From Allokutzneria oryzae (GTDB taxonomy: Bacteria; Actinomycetota; Actinomycetes; Mycobacteriales; Pseudonocardiaceae): a DNA stretch of 64,000 nt. The stretch is taken from the NCBI RefSeq assembly GCF_042429765.1, contig NZ_JBHLZU010000010.1, positions 1 to 64,000 on the forward strand, written 5' to 3'. The notes beneath the pieces were generated by a model. The model saw nothing but the letters and a program-made list of their open reading frames with translations. It had not been told where the DNA came from and searched no databases. Position 1 is the first letter of the stretch; every line of letters begins with the position of its first letter. This document shows positions 8,211-17,379 of this stretch, piece after piece. The translations under genes were made by a program, and so were the position numbers.

Positions 8211-8807
8211 GTGGAGCTGCGCGCGCACCAGGGGCGAGCGGTCCTCGTCCGGTCCGGGGACGAGGGGCGCGAGGTCGACCCCGCCGACCTCGCGCTGCCT
8301 GCCGCCCTGGTCGCGGCGCTGCACGAGTGGGCGAACGTCGCCATGCAGATTTCCCTTCCCCAGCAGGACAAGAGCAGCCCGGCGCTGGAGCTGATCACGC
8401 ATCGGGGCCGGTTGCTGGCAGGCAGGCTGGCCGCGCTGCTCGGCGTGCCCGTCGGCTACCGCGACCCGGTCGGCGGCGGCACCGAGCTGGTCGAGGTCCC
8501 GCGCCCCCGCGTCGCGGTCGCGCCGCCCCCGCCGCCGATCGGTGAACCGACGCCGTGGGCGACGGGCCTGACCGTGAGCCTGTTCGTCGCCGTGCTGGTG
8601 CTGTGCGTGATCATCGCACTGTCCAGCGGGCTGGCCGAGGCGAGCCTGTGGTTCGCCTTCGGGGCCAACGCGCTGGTCGCCGCGGGCCTGGCGCCCTCGA
8701 TCTGGTTGTCCAGGTCCGTTCCGGTCTGGCGCTGGGTCGCACTCGGCACCACGGCGGGACTGCTCGCGGCCTGGGCGGCGCTGACGCTCGGGCTGCTCTT
8801 CGGCTAG
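8211..8807 (+). CDS. DUF2537 family membrane protein
   Basis: 198 residues: a soluble N-terminal part of about 115 residues, then a proline-rich linker (PPPPP), and about three hydrophobic segments at 120-195 (LTVSLFVAVLVLCVIIALSS, a WFAFGANALVAAGLAP segment, and LLAAWAALTLGLLFG). This matches the actinobacterial DUF2537 family in length and layout, and its position after trmH is that of Rv0882. No biochemical function is known. GTG 8211 has TAAGAT exactly 8 nt upstream, consistent with a leaderless mRNA. An in-frame extension to 8091 would overlap trmH and is not needed. Confidence 0.7.
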   Translation: MELRAHQGRAVLVRSGDEGREVDPADLALPAALVAALHEWANVAMQISLPQQDKSSPALELITHRGRLLAGRLAALLGVPVGYRDPVGGGTELVEVPRPRVAVAPPPPPIGEPTPWATGLTVSLFVAVLVLCVIIALSSGLAEASLWFAFGANALVAAGLAPSIWLSRSVPVWRWVALGTTAGLLAAWAALTLGLLFG

Positions 8808-8900
8808 CTCGCGCCGGGTCCGCGTGGGCCTGGCTGGCGCGGTCAGGAGGGGTGCCCGGGATGGTGAGGTGGTGGCACCACTTGCGGGACATGGCCCAGC

Positions 8901-10673
8901 TCACGCCAGCGAGGTGGTCCACGCCGTGTGCAGCGCGGCGAACTCGCCGCCGTTGCTCAGCAGTTCCTCCGGGGAACCGTCCTCGGTGACCACGCCCTTG
9001 TCCATCACCAGCACCCGGTCGGCGATCAGCACCGTGGACAGCCGGTGCGCGATGATCACCGCGGTCCGGTCGCGCAGCACGGTCTCCAGCGCGTCCTGCA
9101 CGGCCCTTTCGGTTGGAATGTCCAAACTGGACGTTGCCTCGTCGAGGATCAGCACGGCCGGATCGGCGAGGAACGCCCGCGCGAACGCGACGAGCTGGCG
9201 CTGCCCGGCCGAGAGCCTGCTCCCGTGCTTGTGCACGTCGGTGTCGTAGCCCCTGGGCAGCGCGGAGATGAACTCGTGCGCACCCACCGCGCGCGCCGCG
9301 GCCTCGATCTCCGAGCGCTCGGCCGACGGCTTGCCCAGCGCGATGTTCTCGGCGACCGAACCGGTGAACAGGAACGACTCCTGGGTCACCATCACGATCG
9401 CCGCGCGCAGGTCGTCCTCGCCGAGCCGCCGGAGGTCGATGCCGTCGAGCGAGACCACGCCGGTGGCCGGGTCGTAGAACCTGGCGAACAGCTTGACCAG
9501 CGAGGACTTTCCCGCTCCTGTCGCGCCGACCACCGCGATGGTCTGTCCGGCCGGCACGTGCAGGTCCAGCTCCGCCAGCACGACCGGCGTCCGCTCGGAG
9601 TACCGGAAGGACACCGACGACATCCGCAGCTCACCCCGTGCCTCGCCCAGCGGTGTCGGCCGCGCGGGCTCGGGAACGCTCGGATCCTGGGCCAGCACCC
9701 CGGAGATCTTCTCCAGCGCCGCCGTCGCCGAGGCGTAGGTGTTGAGGAAGTTGCCGATCTGGTCGAGCGGGTCGTAGAACCGCCGCACGTAGATCAGGAA
9801 CGCGGCGAGCACACCGACCGCGATCTCGTTCTCCGAGACCATCCAGGCACCGAGCGCGAGCACCGCGACGAACGACAGCGTGCCGACCACCCGCAGCACC
9901 ACCAGGTACGCGCCCAGCACCGTCGTGGACCGGTTCTGCGCCAGCCGGTATCCGTCGTTGTGCTCGTCGAGGACCTTCGCGTTGCGCGCCTCGCGGCGGT
10001 ACGCCTGCACCGCGCGGACCCCGGTCATCGTCTCGGTGAAGTGCGTGATCACCTTGGCGATCTCGGTCCTGGTGCGGCGGTAGCTCTTGGCCGACTCCCG
10101 CCGGAAGACCACCGTGGCGACGACCAGCGGCACGAACCCGGCGAGCACGATCAGCGCCAGCCGGTAGTCCAGCGCGAGCATCAGCGCCGTCACGCCGATG
10201 ATCGTCAGCACCGAGGAGATCAGCCCGTCGAGCCCCTCGTCGATCAGGTCGCTGAGCGTGTCGATGTCGCTGGTGGCGCGCGCGATCATCTTGCCGGAGG
10301 TGTAGGACTGGTGGAACGACAGGGAAAGCCGCTGGGAGTGGGTGAACAGCCTGCCCCGCAGGTCGATCAGCACGCTCTGGCCGACCCCGCCGGAGACCAG
10401 CAGGAAGCCCCAGCGCAGACCGGCGGTGAGCAGCGCGCTCACCGCGTACCCCGCGACGAACCACACCATCGGCACCGGGTCGCCCTTGACCGCCGCCGGG
10501 ATGCCGCTGTCCAGCGCGCCCGCGATCAGCAGCGGGCCCGCGAGGTGCGCGGCGTTCTCCCCGAGCACGAGCAGCATCGCGAGCGCGGCGCTGGCCCGGT
10601 GCGGGCGGAGCAGCGAGCCGAGCAGTCTCCTGGCCCTGCCGGGCTCGGCCTCGATCTCCAATGGGCGCGTCAT
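8901..10673 (-). CDS. ABC exporter half-transporter B (canonical Walker B)
   Basis: A 590-residue type IV ABC exporter subunit: six membrane helices (about residues 20-310), then a nucleotide-binding domain. Walker A is GATGAGKSS, the signature is LSAGQ rather than LSGGQ, and Walker B is VLILDEATSSLD with the catalytic Glu intact. The ATG at 10673 overlaps the stop of the partner gene (ATGA), so the two are translated together and almost certainly form a heterodimer. The substrate is unknown; multidrug or lipid export is typical of the class. The frame is open much further upstream, but that is antisense-type noise over the partner gene. Confidence 0.87.
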   Translation of the reverse strand: MTRPLEIEAEPGRARRLLGSLLRPHRASAALAMLLVLGENAAHLAGPLLIAGALDSGIPAAVKGDPVPMVWFVAGYAVSALLTAGLRWGFLLVSGGVGQSVLIDLRGRLFTHSQRLSLSFHQSYTSGKMIARATSDIDTLSDLIDEGLDGLISSVLTIIGVTALMLALDYRLALIVLAGFVPLVVATVVFRRESAKSYRRTRTEIAKVITHFTETMTGVRAVQAYRREARNAKVLDEHNDGYRLAQNRSTTVLGAYLVVLRVVGTLSFVAVLALGAWMVSENEIAVGVLAAFLIYVRRFYDPLDQIGNFLNTYASATAALEKISGVLAQDPSVPEPARPTPLGEARGELRMSSVSFRYSERTPVVLAELDLHVPAGQTIAVVGATGAGKSSLVKLFARFYDPATGVVSLDGIDLRRLGEDDLRAAIVMVTQESFLFTGSVAENIALGKPSAERSEIEAAARAVGAHEFISALPRGYDTDVHKHGSRLSAGQRQLVAFARAFLADPAVLILDEATSSLDIPTERAVQDALETVLRDRTAVIIAHRLSTVLIADRVLVMDKGVVTEDGSPEELLSNGGEFAALHTAWTTSLA

Positions 10674-12451
10674 CGCGCCGTCACCTCCATGCCGTTCACC
10701 GGCTCTGTGTCCATAGTGGACAGAAGTGTGCGGTAGACCGCCGAGGACGCCAGCAGTTCGCGGTGCGTCCCCGTGGCGACGATCCGGCCCTCGTCCAGCA
10801 CCGCGACCCGGTCGGCGAGCTGCACGGTGCTCGGCCGGTGCGCGACCACGAGCGCGGTGACCCCGCGCAGCACGCGGCGCAGCGCCTGCTCGACCTCGGC
10901 CTCGGTGTGCACGTCGAGCGCGGACAGCGGGTCGTCCAGCACCAGCACCGCGGGGCGGCCGATCACCGCGCGGGCCAGGGCGAGCCGCTGCCGCTGGCCA
11001 CCGGACAGCGACAACCCCTGCTCGCCGATGGGCGTGTCCAGGCCCTGTGGCAGCGCGTCGACGAACTCCTCGGCGTTGGCCACCCGCAACGCCTCGCGGA
11101 CCTGCTCCTCGGTGGTCGGCCTGGCCGTGCCCATCGCCACGTTCTCCCGCACGGTCGCGGAGAACAGCACGGCCTCCTCGAACGCGACCGAGACCTGGCC
11201 ACGCAGGTCGTGCAGCGCGAGCTCCCGGATGTCCACGCCGTCCAAGGTGATCCGCCCGGCCGACACGTCGTAGAAGCGCGGCACCAACGACGTCAGCGTG
11301 GTCTTGCCGCACCCGGTCGACCCGACGAGGGCGACGGTCTCCCCGGGACGCAGCACGAGGTCCACTTCGGACAGAACGTCCTTCTCGGCGTCGGGGTAGC
11401 GCATGCGCACACCCTCGAAGCGCAGCTCACCGCGCACCGGGTTCGGCAACGGCTTGGGCCTGGCGGGATCGGTCACCGTCGCCGCCGCGTCGGCCACCTC
11501 ACCGAAGCGCTCGCAGGCGGCAGCCGAGGTGTTGAGCTCGGCGAGGAACCAGCCCAGCGACTCCACCGGCCAGGAGAGGTAGGTGGTGAGCGTGATCGCG
11601 GCGATCAGGGTGCCCAGGGTGAGGCTGCCGTCCGCGATGCCGAACGCGCCCGCTGCCAGCAGGGCGGCGATGGCGAGGCCGGGCAGCACGATGATCGTCG
11701 CCCACAGCGTCGCGAGGATGGACACCTTGCGCAGACCGGTCTGACGCAGCTCCTCCGCCTGGACGAGGTAGTGCGCGCGGAGGTGCCTGCCCCTGCCGAA
11801 CGCCTTGAGCACCCGGATGCCCAGCACCGACTCCTCGACCGTGGTGGCCAGGTCGCCGGTCTGGTCCTGGGCGCGCCGCGCCACCACGCGGTAGCGGTTC
11901 TCGTAGAAGTAGTTGCTCACCATCACCGGCAGCAGGCAGACCGTCACCACCAGGCCGAGCACGGGGGAGAGCGTGTACATCACGCCCAGCCCCACGACGA
12001 TCGTGGTCGTGTTGGTCACCAGGTAGATCACGGTGAAGGTCATGAAGCGGCGCACCGTCGCCACGTCGTCCACGCCCCTGGACAGCAGCTGCCCTGACTG
12101 CCACTGGTCGTGGAAGCTCAATGGCAGGCGTTGCAGGTGCGCGTAGAGCGCCGCGCGCATCCGTGCCTCGGACCTGGTGTTCGCCGGTCCGGCCAGCTGC
12201 CTGCGGGCCCACAGCAGCAGCGCCTCGGCGAAACCGAGTGCGAGCACGCCGAGCACCAGCCAGACCAGGGTGCCGATGTCACCGGTGCGCACCGGGCCGT
12301 CGATGATCCGCTGCGTCACCAGGGGGATCACCAGGCCCGAGAGCATCGCGCCCAGTGCGCAGAGCCCGGCCGCGACGAGGGGCAGGCGGGCGGCTCGGTA
12401 GTAGGGAAGAAGTCGGCGTAGCTCCCTCAGTGTCGATCCCCGATCGTCCAC
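10670..12451 (-). CDS. ABC exporter half-transporter A (degenerate Walker B)
   Basis: A 593-residue exporter subunit with six predicted membrane helices and a C-terminal ATPase domain. Walker A is GSTGCGKTT, the signature is canonical LSGGQ, and Walker B reads VLVLDDPLSALD, with Asp in place of the catalytic Glu. Paired with subunit B this predicts one degenerate and one fully competent ATP site, as in TM287/288-type heterodimers. The start is GTG 12451 (VDDRGSTLRELRRLLPYYR), preceded by AAGGGGG about 7 nt upstream. The MarR gene nearby might regulate it, but it is oppositely oriented and 500 bp away. Confidence 0.87.
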   Translation of the reverse strand: MDDRGSTLRELRRLLPYYRAARLPLVAAGLCALGAMLSGLVIPLVTQRIIDGPVRTGDIGTLVWLVLGVLALGFAEALLLWARRQLAGPANTRSEARMRAALYAHLQRLPLSFHDQWQSGQLLSRGVDDVATVRRFMTFTVIYLVTNTTTIVVGLGVMYTLSPVLGLVVTVCLLPVMVSNYFYENRYRVVARRAQDQTGDLATTVEESVLGIRVLKAFGRGRHLRAHYLVQAEELRQTGLRKVSILATLWATIIVLPGLAIAALLAAGAFGIADGSLTLGTLIAAITLTTYLSWPVESLGWFLAELNTSAAACERFGEVADAAATVTDPARPKPLPNPVRGELRFEGVRMRYPDAEKDVLSEVDLVLRPGETVALVGSTGCGKTTLTSLVPRFYDVSAGRITLDGVDIRELALHDLRGQVSVAFEEAVLFSATVRENVAMGTARPTTEEQVREALRVANAEEFVDALPQGLDTPIGEQGLSLSGGQRQRLALARAVIGRPAVLVLDDPLSALDVHTEAEVEQALRRVLRGVTALVVAHRPSTVQLADRVAVLDEGRIVATGTHRELLASSAVYRTLLSTMDTEPVNGMEVTAR

Positions 12452-12593
12452 CGGTCGTCCCCCTTGATTCGCGCCGGAACTCTCGACGCTACGACCACCG
12501 TCGCGGTGTGGTCATCTGGTTTTCCGGCTTACGCATAACCCATTTGCCGAACAGGGGGGTGTCCCGCGCGGCCGATCGGAGCATGATCGAGGT

Positions 12594-12836
12594 GTGACGC
12601 GCGCACATTCACCGCGATTTCTGCGCACCGTTCCGACGATGGCCTTTCCCTCGGGACGGATACTCGCCGTACTGGCCGGCCGGGTGTACCTGCTGGCCTC
12701 GGACGGCTGGGACCCGCTCGCGAGTCCCCGCCCGCATTCCGCGCGGCCACTCAAGCGCGCCGACGCCGAAGCGCTCTGTCGACAACTCGGTCATCCGATC
12801 ACGGTGCTGGATAGCGTTCCGGAAGCCGACTACTAG
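12594..12836 (+). CDS. Small hypothetical protein
   Basis: An 80-residue open frame starting at GTG 12594, or at ATG 12639 (MAFPSGRILAVLAGRVYLL). It has a short hydrophobic patch at about residues 20-35 and a basic, Arg-rich remainder ending in PEADY. I do not recognise a family. In its favour: it fills a divergent gap between the exporter operon and marR, and third codon positions are GC-rich. Against: it is short and has only a weak RBS (CGAGG). Treat it as possible. Confidence 0.4.
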   Translation: MTRAHSPRFLRTVPTMAFPSGRILAVLAGRVYLLASDGWDPLASPRPHSARPLKRADAEALCRQLGHPITVLDSVPEADY

Positions 12837-12953
12837 TCCTGGTCGTCCGACGCAATACGTAGCCGGGGCATGGCGAAGTAGCCCTGCAGTTGGAGGCGGA
12901 AGCGGGTCAACTGCGGTGAACTGGTGGTGACGTTTCCATAACGACCTCAGAAG

Positions 12954-13418
12954 GTGAGTGAGTCGGTGTTCGCACAACGAGCCATGCCGGTGTTGTTGCC
13001 GCCGATCCCGGCGGACCGAGAGCTGTGGTCCACCCTCACAGCCTTGTTCGGCCAGGTCGAGGCCGCGCTGGAGCGGGCATTGCAGCGGGGCTACGGCCTG
13101 AGCCTGTCGGAGTACCGCGCGGTGTGCGCTCTCGCCGAGAGCGACCAGGGCTACCTGCGCATGCAGGACCTCGCCGACGCGGTCGGGCTGAACCAGAGCT
13201 CCATCAGCAGGCTCGTCGCGCGGCTGGAGCGCTCCGGCCTGACCAGTCGCAGGCTCTGCGAGACCGACCGCAGGGGAGTCTGCACCGAGGTCACCGAACG
13301 CGGCCGGTCGGTCTGCGAGCGGGCCGTGCTGACCTACGAGGTCGTGCTCACCGCCGAGCTGGACCGCGCCGCCGCCGAGCCGCGCTTCGCCGACATGGTC
13401 GACCGCATCCGCGGCTGA
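12954..13418 (+). CDS. MarR-family transcriptional regulator
   Basis: A 154-residue winged-helix regulator. After an N-terminal dimerisation helix come LSLSEYRAVCALAESDQGYLRMQDLADAVGLNQSSISRLVARLERSG (given in parts: helix-turn-helix about residues 70-100) and the wing LCETDRRGVCTEVTERG. MarR proteins are homodimeric repressors released by small ligands or oxidants. The start is GTG 12954. It occupies the position of the MarR gene Rv0880 near trmH in M. tuberculosis, although here the exporter operon intervenes. Its target is not evident from the sequence. Confidence 0.85.
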   Translation: MSESVFAQRAMPVLLPPIPADRELWSTLTALFGQVEAALERALQRGYGLSLSEYRAVCALAESDQGYLRMQDLADAVGLNQSSISRLVARLERSGLTSRRLCETDRRGVCTEVTERGRSVCERAVLTYEVVLTAELDRAAAEPRFADMVDRIRG

Positions 13419-13451
13419 GACCCACCCGCCGAGACCCGCCGAGACACGACG

Positions 13452-13480
13452 CGGCCCCCGCCGGAACCCGGCAGGGGCCG
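13452..13480. terminator. Strong bidirectional hairpin terminator
   Basis: CGGCCCC(C)GCCGG and CCGGC(A)GGGGCCG pair around a short AAC loop in the gap between convergent marR and sepH. It should end transcripts from both sides. Confidence 0.75.
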
Positions 13481-13528
13481 TACATCGTGGCTTCCCGGTC
13501 TTCTCACCGGACCCCGGTCGTCGCGGCC

Positions 13529-14467
13529 TCAGCCGCGCTGCGACCGGACGCCGAGCAGCACGTCCTCCCACGAGGGGACGATCGGGTGGTTCTTCCTCCC
13601 CTTGCGCGCCGCGGGCTCCGACCTGCGGTCGACGTCCGACTCCTGCTCGTCGATCTCGGTGGTGACCACCGCGTCCTGCTCGCCCGGCTCCGGGGCGCCC
13701 GGGTCGAGCTCGGCGGGCAGCGGCTCCGGCTGGTAACGCCCGTGACCGTTACCGGCCTCGTGCGGTGCCGCCTGCGCCGTCGGGTCCGCCGCCGGCGGCA
13801 GCTGCTCCTGCTGCGGGAGCTGCTCGTCGAGCTCCAGCGCCTGCCGTGCCAGCTGGGTCACCGGCCGGACCGTGCGCAGCGAGCGGTTGGGTGTCGGGTC
13901 GATCAGGTCGGCGGCGTGCTCGTCCAGCGGCGTGACCGTGCCGCCGTGCGCGCCGGGGTGGAAGATCCAGTGCGCCCTGATGTCCGAGCGCCCGGCCCGC
14001 CACAGCAGCTGGACGACCCACTTGCCGTCCTCGCCGCGCCAGGAGTCCCAGCTGCCCGACTCGTAGTCCTGACCGCGCAGCCCGAAGGCGTGCGCGACGA
14101 CCTCGCCGAGGGTCTGCACGTCCGGGCCGTCCTCGCGCACCGGGTGGGCCCGCTGGGCGATCTCCGCCGTGCGCGAGCGCTCCAGCAGGACGGGGTAGGC
14201 GAAGCGCTCGACGCGCTGCGGGTCCATGCCCGCCGACGCGGCCAGCTGCTCGATCGACTCGCCGCCGCGGATGCGGGCCTGGATCTCCCGCGGCCGCAGC
14301 TGGCTCTCCAGCTCGATCTGGGCCTGGCCGAGCTTGGGCAGGTCCCCCCGCGCGGCGGCGCGCAGCCGGTCGTCTGCGGGCAGCGTGAAGCGCTCACCAC
14401 GTTCCGCGTCCTCCAGCACGACGGTCTGGCCGTCCTCGCCGAGCCCGACGACTCGCAGCGCTCGCAT
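13529..14467 (-). CDS. sepH: SepH, septation protein / FtsZ regulator
   Basis: A 312-residue protein beginning MRALRVVGLGEDGQTVVLED, the conserved start of actinobacterial SepH (DUF3071). The N-terminal domain contains a helix-turn-helix-like segment (LRPREIQARIRGGESIEQLAASAGM, about residues 55-80). The C-terminal third is disordered, rich in Pro, Glu and Gln, and ends with a conserved basic patch (RKGRKNHPIVPSWEDVLLGVR). In Streptomyces and mycobacteria SepH binds FtsZ and promotes filament assembly for division. ATG 14467 has GGGGAGG 6 nt upstream. The sepH-serC order is conserved (Rv0883c-Rv0884c). Confidence 0.9.
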   Translation of the reverse strand: MRALRVVGLGEDGQTVVLEDAERGERFTLPADDRLRAAARGDLPKLGQAQIELESQLRPREIQARIRGGESIEQLAASAGMDPQRVERFAYPVLLERSRTAEIAQRAHPVREDGPDVQTLGEVVAHAFGLRGQDYESGSWDSWRGEDGKWVVQLLWRAGRSDIRAHWIFHPGAHGGTVTPLDEHAADLIDPTPNRSLRTVRPVTQLARQALELDEQLPQQEQLPPAADPTAQAAPHEAGNGHGRYQPEPLPAELDPGAPEPGEQDAVVTTEIDEQESDVDRRSEPAARKGRKNHPIVPSWEDVLLGVRSQRG

Positions 14468-14510
14468 CACTGCCTCCCCGATGTACTTCACCTCGCTGGA
14501 GGTCACGGTA

Positions 14511-14548
14511 TGTCGGCGTGCCTACTTGACGGGTTAGGCGCGCCGACA
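14511..14548 (-). terminator. Hairpin between serC and sepH
   Basis: GTCGGCGTGCCTA pairs with TAGGCGCGCCGAC (one G-U) around a 9-nt loop. It lies downstream of serC and upstream of sepH, both leftward, so it probably ends the serC transcript. Two imperfect direct repeats of about 24 bp (GATCTTG...GAAGCGG...CCG at about 14570-14592 and 14602-14628) lie between it and serC. Confidence 0.6.
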
Positions 14549-14686
14549 CTCATTCCGGTTCCCCATGCGATCTTGCCCGAAGCGGTGCCGGTTTCGCATC
14601 TGTGATCTTGTCACGAAGCGGAGCCGAAACGACCGCGCCGTGAACACTGCGTGATCATGACGCGGTCGCCCGCAACGGCAGGGTGC

Positions 14687-15823
14687 TCAGCCGAGCCGCT
14701 CCACAACCCAGTCGACGCACTGGGTGAGCGAGGTCACATCGTCCGGCTCGATGGCCGGGAACATGGCGACCCGCAGCTGGTTGCGGCCGAGCTTGCGGTA
14801 CGGCTCCACGTCCACGACACCGTTGGCCCGCAGCACCTTGGCCACCGCGGAGGCGTCCACCGAGTCGACGAAGTCGATGGTGCCGACCACCCGCGAGCGC
14901 TTGGCGGGGTCGGCGACGAACGGCGTGGCGAACTGCGAGGCCTCGGCCCAGTCGTAGAGCCGCGAGGAGGAGTCGGCGGTCCGCGCGGTGACCCAGTCGA
15001 GGCCGCCGTTGCCGAGCATCCACTCGATCTGGTCGGCCAGCAGGAACAGCGTGGCGACCGACGGGGTGTTGTAGGTCTGGTCCTTGACGGAGTTGTCCAG
15101 CGCGGTGGTCAGCGACAGGAACTCCGGGATCCAGCGGTCCGACGCGCCGATCTCGGCGACCCGCTCCAGTGCGGCCGGGCTCATCAGCGACAGCCACAGC
15201 CCGCCGTCGGAGGCGAAGGACTTCTGCGGCGCGAAGTAGTAGACGTCGAAGTCCTCTGCCCGCACCGGCAGGCCGCCGGCGCCGGAGGTGGCGTCGATCG
15301 CCACCAGCGCGCCCTCGCTGTTGGCGGGGCGGGTCACCGGCACCATGACGCCGGTGGAGGTCTCGTTGTGCGCCCAGCCGATCAGGTCGACGCCCTCGTG
15401 GGCCACCGTCTCGGGGGCGTCGCCCGGCTCGGCCTTGACCACGACCGGGTCGGCGAGGAACGGCGCGCCCTTGGTGACCGTGGCGAACTTCGCGGAGAAC
15501 TCGCCGTAGGTGAAGTGCTGGGAGCGCTCGCGCACCAGGCCGAACGCGGCGGCGTCCCAGAACGCCGTGGTGCCACCGTTGCCGAGCACCACCTCGTAGC
15601 CCTCGGGCAGCGAGAACAGCTCGCGCAGCCCGGCGCGGACCCGCCCGACCAGCGACTTGACCGGCTTCTGGCGGTGCGAGGTGCCGAGCACCGCGCCACC
15701 CTCGCTCGCGAGGCGGGCCAGCTGCTCGGGACGGATCTTGGACGGGCCGCAGCCGAAGCGTCCGTCCGAGGGCTTCAGCTCGGCGGGCAGCTTGAGGGTC
15801 GCGGGATCAGCCGTCTGGGTCAT
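14687..15823 (-). CDS. serC: Phosphoserine aminotransferase
   Basis: A 378-residue PLP enzyme of the actinobacterial SerC type, which converts 3-phosphohydroxypyruvate and glutamate to phosphoserine in serine synthesis. Family hallmarks are DGRFGCGPSKIRPEQL near the N terminus, LGTSHRQKPVKSLVG, the PLP-lysine region YYFAPQKSFASDGG, and the C-terminal RVAMFPAIEPDDV. ATG 15823 has GGAGG 8 nt upstream; the open frame extends to 15919 but without family similarity. It is monocistronic or reads towards sepH, with a hairpin in between. Confidence 0.93.
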   Translation of the reverse strand: MTQTADPATLKLPAELKPSDGRFGCGPSKIRPEQLARLASEGGAVLGTSHRQKPVKSLVGRVRAGLRELFSLPEGYEVVLGNGGTTAFWDAAAFGLVRERSQHFTYGEFSAKFATVTKGAPFLADPVVVKAEPGDAPETVAHEGVDLIGWAHNETSTGVMVPVTRPANSEGALVAIDATSGAGGLPVRAEDFDVYYFAPQKSFASDGGLWLSLMSPAALERVAEIGASDRWIPEFLSLTTALDNSVKDQTYNTPSVATLFLLADQIEWMLGNGGLDWVTARTADSSSRLYDWAEASQFATPFVADPAKRSRVVGTIDFVDSVDASAVAKVLRANGVVDVEPYRKLGRNQLRVAMFPAIEPDDVTSLTQCVDWVVERLG

Positions 15824-15937
15824 TACGGCGCCTCCGGAAGGCGGTGTCGGGGTCTGGCCTGACCGGCGCCGTTGCCGGGAGGCATCAGTGTTGCAGCCCG
15901 ATGACGTGCGTGTGACCACCGGGTGGCCATCCCCACG

Positions 15938-16702
15938 TCAGCGGCTCGGCCGGGTCATCGTGAGGGACAGCGCGAAGTCCCGCAGGACTTTCGTGTAGTC
16001 GGGTGCGCGGTCCCAGTTCGCCATGTGCCCGGCTCCGGCCAGCACGCGCACGGCGGCCTGCGGCGCCGCGGCCAGCAGCCGGTGCTCCATCCGCCGGTTC
16101 ATCCGGTCCTCGGCGCCGTTGAGCACCAGCGTCGGACCGCCGTAGCGGCGCAGGGCGGGCAGGTAGTCGACCCCGGCCAGCTCGCGCAGGATCTCCGGGC
16201 CCGCCTGCGGGCGCACGCCCACCTCCAGCACGGCGGCGGAGACCTCACGGCCCGCCTGCTCGGCGAAGCGCTTCGCGGCGGCCCGTCGCACCCTGCGGTC
16301 ACCGGCCAGCCGGAAGACCAGGCTCAGCACGGCCGCGTTGATCCGGCAGCGCCAGCCGACCCAGCCGGTGTGGTCGCCGGAGGCGCCGGTGACCACCAGC
16401 CCGGCGACCCGCTCCGGGTGGCGCCCGGCGAAGCTCATCGCCACGTGCCCGCCGAGCGAGAGGCCGACCACCAGCGCGGGCCGGTCCAGCCGCACCTTGG
16501 CGACCTCGGCGACCGCCTCGTCCATCCGGAACCGCCCCGAGGCGAGCGGGCCGTGTCCCGGCAGGTCGAGTGTGATGACCCGGAATTCCTTCTCCAGCTC
16601 GGCGACCTGGGACAACCACATTTTCCGGTTCACACCCGCGCCGTGCAGGAGCACGATCGGCAGGGCGTCCTCCGGTCCGCTGGCCTCAATCATGGAATTC
16701 AC
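15938..16702 (-). CDS. Alpha/beta hydrolase
   Basis: A 254-residue alpha/beta-hydrolase-fold protein. The oxyanion-hole strand reads IVLLHGAGVNRKMW, the nucleophile elbow GLSLGGHVAM places Ser near residue 94, the acid is probably Asp in LVLNGAEDRMN, and the catalytic His is in GAGHMANWD. The substrate is unknown; the family includes esterases, lactonases and dehalogenases. It ends 115 bp before serC in the same orientation and is preceded by the two-component genes, also leftward, so joint transcription is possible. Confidence 0.78.
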   Translation of the reverse strand: MNSMIEASGPEDALPIVLLHGAGVNRKMWLSQVAELEKEFRVITLDLPGHGPLASGRFRMDEAVAEVAKVRLDRPALVVGLSLGGHVAMSFAGRHPERVAGLVVTGASGDHTGWVGWRCRINAAVLSLVFRLAGDRRVRRAAAKRFAEQAGREVSAAVLEVGVRPQAGPEILRELAGVDYLPALRRYGGPTLVLNGAEDRMNRRMEHRLLAAAPQAAVRVLAGAGHMANWDRAPDYTKVLRDFALSLTMTRPSR

Positions 16703-16746
16703 TTCCCCGATTCCTGCTCCGGGAAAACCATTCCGTGATGGTCCGT

Positions 16747-17379
16747 TCAGTCGAACAGGCCGCGTTCCATCGCCGTGGTCACCGCGGCGGTGCGGTCGGA
16801 GACATCGAGCTTGGCGAAAACGCGAAGAAGGTGCGTTTTCACCGTGGCCTCGCTGATGAACAGCTCCTTGCCGATCTCGCCGTTGCTCAGCCCGCGTTTG
16901 ACCTGACGCAGCACCTCGATCTCGCGCGCGGAAAGGCTCGGGGCCTGGCCGCCGCGCACCTGGCTGAACAACTTGGCGGCGACCGACGGTGTGAGCACCG
17001 TCTCACCGCGCCCCGCGGCCCTGATCGCGTGCAGCAGATCCCCGCGCGAGGTGTCCTTCAACAGGTACCCGGAGGCCCCCGCCTCCACCGCGCGGAGGAT
17101 GTCGCTGTCGGTCTCGTACGTCGTGAGGACCACGACCCGGCTGTCAGGACACTCCGAACGGATGCGTGCGGTGGCGGTGACCCCGTCTCCCCCCGGCATC
17201 CGCAGGTCCATCAGGACGACGTGCGGCCGGTGCGCCACGGTCATCGCCAGCGCCTCGGGGCCGGAGGCGGCCTCGGCGACCACCGCCAGGTCCTGCTCGG
17301 CGTTGAGCATCCCGCGCAGCCCTTCGCGCACAACGGGATGGTCGTCGACCAACAGGATCTTGATCACTGGATCGCTCAT
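16747..17379 (-). CDS. NarL-type response regulator
   Basis: 210 residues: an N-terminal receiver (ILLVDDHPVVREGL, phosphoacceptor Asp in VVLMDLRMPGGDG near residue 58, Thr in VVLTTYE, Lys in LLKDTS) and a C-terminal LuxR-type helix-turn-helix (LSAREIEVLRQVKRGLSNGEIGKEL and ISEATVKTHLLRVFAKL). It overlaps the sensor kinase gene by 4 nt, so the two form a cognate pair. The closest characterised group is the LiaR/DesR-like NarL regulators that often govern nearby transporters, but no target site is evident here. Confidence 0.93.
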   Translation of the reverse strand: MSDPVIKILLVDDHPVVREGLRGMLNAEQDLAVVAEAASGPEALAMTVAHRPHVVLMDLRMPGGDGVTATARIRSECPDSRVVVLTTYETDSDILRAVEAGASGYLLKDTSRGDLLHAIRAAGRGETVLTPSVAAKLFSQVRGGQAPSLSAREIEVLRQVKRGLSNGEIGKELFISEATVKTHLLRVFAKLDVSDRTAAVTTAMERGLFD

